A DNA stretch of 39,967 nucleotides from Treponema sp. UBA1793. GTDB taxonomy: Bacteria; Spirochaetota; Spirochaetia; Treponematales; Treponemataceae. The stretch covers positions 1 to 39,967 of the forward strand of contig DCFX01000033.1 in assembly GCA_002314445.1 (NCBI GenBank), read 5' to 3'. Made by a program: the position numbers and the translations under genes. Shown in pieces: positions 34,125 to 39,967 of this stretch; within the stretch, counting starts at the first letter, position 1; every line of letters starts with the position of its first letter. A model generated the notes under the pieces. The model saw nothing but the letters and a program-made list of their open reading frames with translations, was not told the DNA's origin and did no database searches.

Positions 34125-34193
34125 GTTAGCTTATGCTATTGACAAGCGATAAAAGGTAGTGTATGTTAACTTATAAAGTTAGTGTAGGCTAAT
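34125..34193 (+). promoter_or_regulatory. feo promoter with three DtxR-like iron boxes
   Basis: TTGACA (34139-34144), 17 bases, then TATGTT (34162-34167) form a good promoter. Three similar sites flank or cover it: GTTAGCTTATGCTATT (34125), GGTAGTGTATGTTAAC (34155) and GTTAGTGTAGGCTAAT (34178). They follow the TTAGnnTAnnCTAA pattern of DtxR/IdeR/MntR operators, so a metal-dependent repressor probably shuts feo off when iron is plentiful. Confidence 0.72.
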
Positions 34194-34224
34194 TAATATT
34201 GCTAAAGTCCAGGAGAAACTTACG

Positions 34225-34434
34225 ATGCCTTTATCACTGTGTTCTATTGGTACGGAATGTACCGTAAAAAAAGTCGGCGGCTCCGCAGCTGTAAAACAGC
34301 GTCTTAATGAAATCGGATTTAACATTGGAACTGCGGTGACTGTCGTTTCGTCAATAAGCGGAAATATTATCGTACAGGTAAAAGATTCACGTTTTGCAAT
34401 CGACCGGGCTATGGCGAACCGTATCATGATTTAA
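34225..34434 (+). CDS. feoA: FeoA family protein (first copy)
   Basis: This 69-residue SH3-like protein has the FeoA pattern: LCSIGTECTVKKVGGSAAVKQRLNEIGF, then TAVTVVSSISGNIIVQVKDSRFAIDRAMANRIMI. FeoA is a cytoplasmic partner of the FeoB ferrous-iron transporter. CAGGAG precedes the ATG. It lies just downstream of the iron boxes and first in the operon. Confidence 0.92.
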   Translation: MPLSLCSIGTECTVKKVGGSAAVKQRLNEIGFNIGTAVTVVSSISGNIIVQVKDSRFAIDRAMANRIMI

Positions 34435-34518
34435 AACAGTATCCGGTCTTTTTTCAATATGCAATAATTAAACAGTAAGTCCGGTTGTGCAGAACATCCG
34501 GACAAGGAGATTCTCTTT

Positions 34519-34740
34519 ATGAAAACGCTAAAAGACGTTTCAGTAGGCGAGACAGTAAAAGTGAAACGTCTCGACGGGGAAGGTGCGCTTAAGCGCCGTC
34601 TTATGGATATGGGCTTTACAAACGGATGCAGTGTGTACATACGCAAGGTAGCACCACTCGGAGATCCGGTTGAAATTACGATACGGGGATACGAATTAAG
34701 TGTCCGCAGAAATGACGCCCAGTGTATTGAAATAGAATAG
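34519..34740 (+). CDS. feoA: FeoA family protein (second copy)
   Basis: This 73-residue protein is a second FeoA: LKDVSVGETVKVKRLDGEGALKRRLMDMGF, then DPVEITIRGYELSVRRNDAQCIEIE. It has a strong AAGGAG site and follows the first copy by 84 bases. Two FeoA proteins in one feo operon are common in Firmicutes and related anaerobes; the copies are clearly different and may have separate partners. Confidence 0.92.
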   Translation: MKTLKDVSVGETVKVKRLDGEGALKRRLMDMGFTNGCSVYIRKVAPLGDPVEITIRGYELSVRRNDAQCIEIE

Positions 34741-34835
34741 GAAAATGAATGATTGCGGGCGGTTGCGCAGCAATTATAAATGTCTCGTATGGAAAACAAA
34801 GTGAAACTTTGTTTCCTTTTTACAGGAGTTATACC

Positions 34836-37019
34836 ATGATAAAAATAGCGCTTGCGGGTAACCCGAACTGCGGTAAGACGACAATGTTTAATTCGCTCAC
34901 AGGGGCGAATCAGTATGTCGGAAACTGGCCCGGTGTTACTGTTGAAAAGAAAGAAGGAAAGATGAAAGGGGAACGGGATATTGTTGTTACTGATCTTCCC
35001 GGCATTTATTCTCTTTCCCCTTATACACCTGAAGAAATTGTCAGCAGGGATTATCTTGCCGGAAGTGAACCGGCTGCGGTTCTTAATCTTGTTGATGCGA
35101 CAAATATCGAACGGAACCTTTATCTTACGACACAGATTCTTGAATTGGGAAAACCTGTCGTCGTCGCACTGAATATGATGGATGCACTTAAGAAATCGGG
35201 CGACAAAATTGATTCAGCGAAACTTTCTTCAGCTCTCGGCTGCGAGGTTGTTGAAACGTCTGCGCTTCACGGGACGGGCGTAAAAGAAGCTGCCGCGGCC
35301 GCTGCAGCAGCGGCGGAGCATGCGCGCGGTTCAGGTGCGGCTGTACCGAAACCTTGTTTTGCCGTAGATGTCGAAGATGCAATTTCCCGGATGGCAGAAT
35401 TTGTTCCGTCCGGTGTTCCCTCTCAGCTCAGGCGCTGGTATGCGGTCAAGATGATTGAACGTGACAGTATTGTTATGAGCAAAATAGAACTGAGTTCTGC
35501 TGACAAAGCAAGTATAGAGAAAATAATAAAGGCTCTTGAGACTGCGCGTGACGACGACAGTGAATCGATTATTACAAACGAGCGGTACGAATATATAGCT
35601 TCCGTGTTAAAAGGTTGTCTGCACAAATCGGGCAGACGGTTAACGTCGTCCGATAAAGTCGATAAGGTTGTAACAAACCGCTGGCTCGGTATTCCGATTT
35701 TTCTCGTTATCATGTGGGCTGTCTATTATCTTTCTGTTACGACAGTCGGCACGTGGATGACAGACTGGACAAACGATTCGTTTGTCGGCGGAATTCAGGG
35801 AGCTGTTCAGGGGTGGATGGAAAGCGGTGGTGCGAATGCCGTACTTACTGACTGTATTGTCAACGGTGTTATAGGCGGAGTCGGTGCTGTTCTTGGGTTT
35901 GTTCCTCAGATGGCGCTGTTGTTTCTGCTGCTTTCAATTTTGGAAGACTGCGGGTATATGGTACGTATCGCTTTTGTTATGGATCGTATTTTCAGAAAGT
36001 TCGGACTTTCCGGCAAGAGTTTCATTCCGCTGCTTATTTCTTCGGGGTGTGGTGTTCCCGGAATTATGGCCTCCAAAACGATTGAAAATATAAATGACCG
36101 CCGCCTTACTATAATGACAACTACGTGGGTTCCCTGCGGCGCAAAACTTCCCGTTATTGCTCTTATGGGAGCGGTTATGATGCAGCATGTTGCCGGCATG
36201 AATTCTTCCTGGCTTGCACCGGGGATGTATGCTGCCGGTGTTGCATCTGTTCTTGTGGCAGCCATTATACTCAAGAAAACAAAACCATTCCACGGAGATG
36301 CCGCTCCGTTTGTTATGGAACTTCCGCAGTATCATTTTCCTCAGCCGAAGACTGTACTGCTTCATACGTGGGAACGTCTGAGGGGATTTATCATTAAAGC
36401 GGGGACTGTTCTTTTTCTTGCCTGCCTGGTAATGTGGTTCCTTTCAAGTTACGGAATTACTGACGGCCACTTCGGTCTTGTCGATTCTTCTGAATCACTT
36501 CTTGCGGCTGTTGGAAACGTAGTACGCTGGATATTTGTTCCGCTGGGATTCGGTGGTGCAAACGGCGGATGGCAGGCAGCTGCAGCGAGCCTTTCCGGTT
36601 TCTCTGCAAAAGAAGCGATTGTCGGCACGATGGGTGTTCTTGCAAATGTTGCCGAATCCGATGTCGAAGAAGCAGGTGCAGTCGCAAAAGCTGTTGCATC
36701 GTGGTTCCCGAACGGACCTGCGGCGCTTGCTTTCCTTATGTTCAACCTGCTTGATTCGCCATGCCTTGCGGCAATATCAACCATGTCGCATGAACTTAAC
36801 AGCAGAAAATGGTTCTGGTTTGCCATTCTGTTTCAGAACGCATTTGCGTACATTATTACACTCTGTGTGTATCAGTATGGTATGTTGTTCTCTGCAGGTG
36901 CTTTCGGAGTTGGTACGGTGTTTGCAATCGCATTTACACTTATCATTCTGTATATGCTGTTCAGGCATGACCCGTATGCAGAAAGAAATTCTTTGAAACG
37001 AGGCAGAGCGGCTGCGTAA
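34836..37019 (+). CDS. feoB: Ferrous iron transporter FeoB
   Basis: This 727-residue inner-membrane protein imports Fe2+. The N-terminal G-domain has G1 GNPNCGKTT (residues 8-16), G3 DLPGIYSLSPYTPEE and G4 NMMD; then a helical guanine-dissociation-inhibitor-like region and two Gate domains with the conserved Cys in SSGCGVPGIMASK and MTTTWVPCGAKLPV. I start at ATG 34836, preceded by CAGGAG; an in-frame extension of 29 codons does not resemble FeoB. It should supply iron for the many iron-sulfur proteins in this window. Confidence 0.97.
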   Translation: MIKIALAGNPNCGKTTMFNSLTGANQYVGNWPGVTVEKKEGKMKGERDIVVTDLPGIYSLSPYTPEEIVSRDYLAGSEPAAVLNLVDATNIERNLYLTTQILELGKPVVVALNMMDALKKSGDKIDSAKLSSALGCEVVETSALHGTGVKEAAAAAAAAAEHARGSGAAVPKPCFAVDVEDAISRMAEFVPSGVPSQLRRWYAVKMIERDSIVMSKIELSSADKASIEKIIKALETARDDDSESIITNERYEYIASVLKGCLHKSGRRLTSSDKVDKVVTNRWLGIPIFLVIMWAVYYLSVTTVGTWMTDWTNDSFVGGIQGAVQGWMESGGANAVLTDCIVNGVIGGVGAVLGFVPQMALLFLLLSILEDCGYMVRIAFVMDRIFRKFGLSGKSFIPLLISSGCGVPGIMASKTIENINDRRLTIMTTTWVPCGAKLPVIALMGAVMMQHVAGMNSSWLAPGMYAAGVASVLVAAIILKKTKPFHGDAAPFVMELPQYHFPQPKTVLLHTWERLRGFIIKAGTVLFLACLVMWFLSSYGITDGHFGLVDSSESLLAAVGNVVRWIFVPLGFGGANGGWQAAAASLSGFSAKEAIVGTMGVLANVAESDVEEAGAVAKAVASWFPNGPAALAFLMFNLLDSPCLAAISTMSHELNSRKWFWFAILFQNAFAYIITLCVYQYGMLFSAGAFGVGTVFAIAFTLIILYMLFRHDPYAERNSLKRGRAAA

Positions 37020-37112
37020 GGGCGGAAATGTATCCGTGTATACAATCTGCATACAGACTTTCTGCATGCAGGGCATTCGGATGGAGCAGGGTTTGTAACA
37101 GGAGGTGTTGTT

Positions 37113-37295
37113 ATGACAGCAAACATTATAGCGGTTGTACTGCTGGCGGTATGCGTCGTGCTTGCAGTACGGGCAATTATCAAGAACCATAAAAATGCAA
37201 AAGCGGCTGGGGCTCCCGGCTGCATCGGATGCAGTGCCTGCTGCGGAAAATCTGACGGGTGCTGCGGAGTACAATTTAAAAATGTAAGCAAGTAG
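37113..37295 (+). CDS. FeoB-associated Cys-rich membrane protein
   Basis: This 60-residue protein has one N-terminal membrane helix (NIIAVVLLAVCVVLAVRAII), a basic stretch, and a Cys-rich tail (GCIGCSACCGKSDGCCG). This matches the small Cys-rich proteins encoded after feoB in many anaerobes; a role in iron handling at the FeoB exit is assumed for the family but unproven. GGAGG precedes the start. It ends the feo operon before a terminator. Confidence 0.88.
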   Translation: MTANIIAVVLLAVCVVLAVRAIIKNHKNAKAAGAPGCIGCSACCGKSDGCCGVQFKNVSK

Positions 37296-37305
37296 TGTTC
37301 TTACA

Positions 37306-37366
37306 GCGGACAGAACGGTGCGAATCCGTTACAGGTTTCATATCACCACTGTTCTGTCCGCTTTTT
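37306..37366 (+). terminator. Intrinsic terminator of the feo operon
   Basis: GCGGACAGAAC (37306-37316) pairs with GTTCTGTCCGC (37351-37361) and is followed by TTTTT. The stem can be extended by GGTG with CACC. Confidence 0.88.
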
Positions 37367-37417
37367 GGATTAAAAAAAATAAGGCGGATCTCCAGCCTCT
37401 GAAGAATATGGAAATAT

Positions 37418-37546
37418 AAGGGCACCTCTAAAAACTCACTTTCGGTGACTTTTTAGACATGCCGCCGAGTTTTAAGTCGTTATAATATCGCGACTTAAAA
37501 CATCGCAGTTTCAAAGTTACCTCAAAAAACTTCAGTTTTTTGAGGT
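37418..37546. repeat. Cluster of three AT-rich hairpins, dispersed repeat family
   Basis: Three hairpins follow each other: 37428-37439 with 37445-37456 (one mismatch), TTTTAAGTCG (37470-37479) with 37491-37500, and a perfect 12-bp stem 37519-37530 with 37535-37546 closing a TTCA loop. The first 19 bases match the element at 28306. The cluster lies directly upstream of the outer-membrane gene and may shape its leader. Confidence 0.65.
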
Positions 37547-37564
37547 TCCCATAAGGAGTTTTCT

Positions 37565-38623
37565 ATGAAAAAAATTATTGCGGCAGCATTTGTTTGCGCT
37601 GCTCTCGCCGGTGGTTCTGCGGTATCAGCAGAAGAAGCAACAGAAACAAAAAACAGTGTAATCGCGTTTTCAAACGAATTCGGTTCGGACGTTGTGAATG
37701 TCACGAAAGACAAAACAGCTTTTGCCGGATTTTATGATGAAGTAAAGGCTGATATCACTTCGGAAAGAGTCGACGCAGGTATTGATGCGATACTTGTATA
37801 TGGTGTTGATGAAGACGGAAAACCGGATTCATTCAGCTGGAGCAGTGAAGATTTTGACTGGTACGTGACGCTTCGTCCCGTCCGGATGATTTCGCTCGGA
37901 TTCAGCACTGATTTTCCTGCTGCAGGTTCGTACCTTGCAGTCGAGGATGACAACATTGCAGGTGGAAAACTGGGGAGCGACGGATTTACCGCTGCGTTTA
38001 CGGGTATTCCGGGGCTTATGCTTGCTGCAACTGTTCCGTTTACATCTGACGCTGACGGAGGATATAACCGGTTTAAACATACAGACACGGATGAAGACGG
38101 TACTGATGTAACCACGTATCTGAATTTCGGGTTCGGTGCTGAATACAGTTTTGGTGATAAGGGAACGCTTGCAGCTGTCGTGCACGATCCTGTGAACAGT
38201 GATTCCTTCGGATTCGGTGTATACGGTTCTCTGACTCCGGTCGAGGGTCTTGCGCTCTATGGCGGATATGCATCCCGTGACGAAGACGGAATATGTGACG
38301 TAGCCGGTGACAATCTGTTTAACGCGAGTGTGTCGTACACAAACGGTGCATTCGGGTGCGCCGCGGATTATGTTACGACTGATGCAGATTTTTATGGTGC
38401 TGTAGATGTTTCATATACTGTAATGGAACCAATTGCCGTTTCTCTGGGCGGTACCGTCAATGCGTCTTATGACGATGTATCTGCCGGAACATATGTACTG
38501 AAGCCGGCTGTAACATATACTCCGGGGACACTGGGAGAGTTTAAGGCTGAAGCTGATATCAGCTTTACGGACGAGGATTTCGATTCAGTGTGCTTCCCTG
38601 TGTACTGGAAATATTCGTTCTGA
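37565..38623 (+). CDS. Probable outer-membrane beta-barrel protein
   Basis: This 352-residue protein has a cleavable signal peptide (KKIIAAAFVCAALAGGSAVSAEE) and then a series of alternating strands with aromatic residues (DWYVTLRPVRMISLGFSTDF, TTYLNFGFGAEYSFGD, SFGFGVYGSLTPVEGLALYGGYASR), ending in YWKYSF. A terminal Phe is the usual outer-membrane assembly signal. I do not recognise a precise family; spirochaetes have many such lineage-specific barrels. AAGGAG precedes the ATG. Porin or receptor function is a guess. Confidence 0.75.
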   Translation: MKKIIAAAFVCAALAGGSAVSAEEATETKNSVIAFSNEFGSDVVNVTKDKTAFAGFYDEVKADITSERVDAGIDAILVYGVDEDGKPDSFSWSSEDFDWYVTLRPVRMISLGFSTDFPAAGSYLAVEDDNIAGGKLGSDGFTAAFTGIPGLMLAATVPFTSDADGGYNRFKHTDTDEDGTDVTTYLNFGFGAEYSFGDKGTLAAVVHDPVNSDSFGFGVYGSLTPVEGLALYGGYASRDEDGICDVAGDNLFNASVSYTNGAFGCAADYVTTDADFYGAVDVSYTVMEPIAVSLGGTVNASYDDVSAGTYVLKPAVTYTPGTLGEFKAEADISFTDEDFDSVCFPVYWKYSF

Positions 38624-38637
38624 AAAAGAGGTGTGTC

Positions 38638-39220
38638 GTGAGTTTTGATGAAACAGTCATGTACTGCGGCGCACCTGCCTTGTGCGGAATAAAACCGTCC
38701 TGTCTGTTTTCCATCCGCAGGTCGCTATGCGAAAAAGAAAAGATAAGGGAATGGAGCAGGTTATTCAAAAGGGACGGGCGGTATATAATTACCCTGCCTA
38801 AGCAGAACGGGAGAATGCTGGTTTTTATTTATGATAAATGTCTGCTTGAAAAACAGTGCACGTCGTGCTGTGTAAAAAAAATATCTTGCAGGAAAAAAGT
38901 ATCCTGTGGAATCAGGATTTTATGCAGTACTCTCGGAGCTTCTTCACAGGCTTGCCGGAGAGGGGATGTTTCCCCACGAAGTCGGAATCTTTCTGGGGTA
39001 TCCGCTTGAAGACGTTAAGGCGTTCGAGGTGATGTCCGGCAGGGCGTGCCGGTACAGCGGTTTCTGGAAAGTGTACAGTGATGTTGACACTGCGCAGAAG
39101 CAGATGGAAATATATAAATCATGCTGTGCACGGTGTCGTGAACTTGTCAGAAATGGAATGGAAGTACCTGCGGCTGCACAAATATACAGCGGCAGATATT
39201 TACCCCGCTGCGGAAATTAA
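38638..39220 (+). pseudogene. DUF3793 family gene with a frameshift at an A8 run
   Basis: Two overlapping frames together make one DUF3793 protein. The first, from GTG 38638, gives the N-terminal part (MYCGAPALCGIKPSCLFSI, RMLVFIYDKCLLEKQ). The second frame continues with the C-terminal part (FPHEVGIFLGYPLEDVKAF, CRYSGFWKVYSD). The switch lies at an eight-A run, 38874-38881; seven A would join the frames as VKKYLAGKKYPVESGF. It may be a recent mutation, phase variation, programmed slippage, or a sequencing error. DUF3793 genes commonly lie near feo genes and flavodoxins, as here. Function is unknown. Confidence 0.75.
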
Positions 39221-39272
39221 AATCTGCGCCGTCCTGGCGCCCCGCTGACGCGGAGTCTTTATAGGAGGTTAT

Positions 39273-39692
39273 ATGACAAAAGCAATCGTATATGCAAGTA
39301 CAACGGGAAATACCGGAATGATGGCACGTGCCGTCGAAAAAGGTGCAAAGCGCTCCGGCGCCGACGTCCTTTTTATTACGGCGGATAAAGCGTCGGCCGT
39401 GGAAGTGCTTCCTGCAGATATTATTATACTGGGAAGTCCTGCGATGGGTGCCGAAACTCTTGAAGACAGCATGGAGACTTTTTTCTGTGCCCTGGAAGGA
39501 AAACTGAAAGGAAAAAAGGTTATGCTGTTCGGCTCTTATGACTGGGGCGACGGACAGTGGATTCGTGACTGGGCAGACCGCGTTACGAATGCAGGAGGGA
39601 AAATGCTGAACGGACAGGGGCTTATGGCTCACTTATCCCCTGATGAAGAAATACTCCGGCAGTGCGAACAGCTTGGAGAGAGCGCGGCATAA
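39273..39692 (+). CDS. Flavodoxin
   Basis: This 139-residue protein has the flavodoxin fold pattern: FMN phosphate-binding loop YASTTGNTGMMA (about residues 8-19), LGSPAMGAE near 53-61, and FGSYDWGDGQWIRDWADR near 90-107. It carries electrons at low potential and replaces ferredoxin when iron is short, which suits its place after the feo genes. It could also feed the NifH-like proteins in this window; that is speculation. AGGAGG precedes the ATG. Confidence 0.93.
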   Translation: MTKAIVYASTTGNTGMMARAVEKGAKRSGADVLFITADKASAVEVLPADIIILGSPAMGAETLEDSMETFFCALEGKLKGKKVMLFGSYDWGDGQWIRDWADRVTNAGGKMLNGQGLMAHLSPDEEILRQCEQLGESAA

Positions 39693-39777
39693 AACAGGTT
39701 CTTCTGACGTCCGGATGATAGTTGTTAATTATTTCCGGATGAACACAGCCATAAACAAAAAGTTTCCAGCTTTTTTG

Positions 39778-39823
39778 CAGGACCTGCGGTGTGTACTGGT
39801 AGTACCCGGGTCCTGTTTTTTTT
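39778..39823 (+). terminator. Intrinsic terminator after the flavodoxin gene
   Basis: CAGGACC (39778-39784) pairs with GGTCCTG (39809-39815), with an inner GTAC/GTAC stem, and is followed by eight T. Confidence 0.82.
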
Positions 39824-39908
39824 ATGGTACGATTGCAGTGCGGAAGACTTTAAGAAAGGGATTGAAAAAAATGGAAGAGTTGGCCGAATATCCTGAGGGA
39901 GGAAAAAC

Positions 39909-39967
39909 ATGATAAATGCAGTTATTATTCTTATTTTGTTTGTCGGAATACTGTTCGGTATAAAATA
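39909..39967 (+). CDS. Start of a small membrane protein, cut by the window end
   Basis: After GGGAGG, an ATG at 39909 opens a frame MINAVIILILFVGILFGIK that is a membrane helix and runs off the window. It looks like the start of another FeoB-associated Cys-rich protein or similar short membrane peptide. A 13-codon frame (39871-39912, MEELAEYPEGGKT) ends over its start codon as ATGA and could be a coupled leader, but is weak evidence for a gene. Confidence 0.5.
   Translation, partial: MINAVIILILFVGILFGIK

Noticed and set aside
39643..39912. 89-codon frame after the flavodoxin
   Set aside because: It overlaps the flavodoxin end and runs through the terminator hairpin; no family resemblance.

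Overview
The window reads as chromosomal DNA from an anaerobic, diderm, sugar-fermenting bacterium. I favour a spirochaete of the Treponema type. The reasons are several lipoproteins plus a probable outer-membrane barrel, a pyruvate formate-lyase pair, an ECF transporter, Feo iron uptake with a DUF3793/flavodoxin module, and AT-rich hairpin repeats between genes. No rRNA, tRNA, CRISPR array, prophage or insertion sequence was seen. The genus is an inference from gene content, not from a marker gene.

Layout. 1-4007 (minus): a GH13 alpha-glucosidase followed by a sugar ABC importer (binding lipoprotein and two permeases, the last cut by the window edge), under a perfect 38-bp palindrome that looks like a LacI-type operator. 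4176-7182 (minus): an ECF importer (S component resembling TrpP, two ATPases, EcfT). 7298-8188 (minus): an EamA transporter. 8437-11465 (plus): pflB-pflA. 11557-14774: three envelope genes (LpoB-like, COG3014-like, LPP20-like). Then aroK and a chemotaxis receptor to 17515.

The core of interest is 17532-31889. Two operons each carry a complete nitrogenase-like set (NifH-, NifD- and NifK-like) and share one set of HypCDEF proteins: operon A is TM1266-like regulator, H1, D1, K1, hypF; operon B is hypC, hypD, hypE, H2, D2, K2. A second GH13 enzyme sits between them. HypCDEF builds the Fe(CN)2(CO) unit of [NiFe]-hydrogenases, but no hydrogenase subunit, hypA, hypB, nifB or nifEN is present here. 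Both operons begin with the same promoter architecture and the same conserved structured RNA leader, in which I can see compensatory base changes. In operon A the conserved 3' end of the RNA is the ribosome-binding site; in operon B it can pair with the 5' arm of a strong intrinsic terminator. The sequence therefore suggests one co-regulated system in which nitrogenase-like proteins are used together with a Hyp-made Fe-CN/CO unit. The substrate and product are unknown.

31926-34121 holds an XRE regulator divergent from a 23-residue membrane peptide that is translationally coupled to a GGDEF/EAL protein. 34139-37366 is a feoA-feoA-feoB-Cys-rich peptide operon with three DtxR-like boxes over its promoter and a clear terminator. 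The end of the window has a hairpin-rich repeat, a probable outer-membrane barrel, a DUF3793 gene broken at an A8 run, a flavodoxin, and the start of a small membrane protein.
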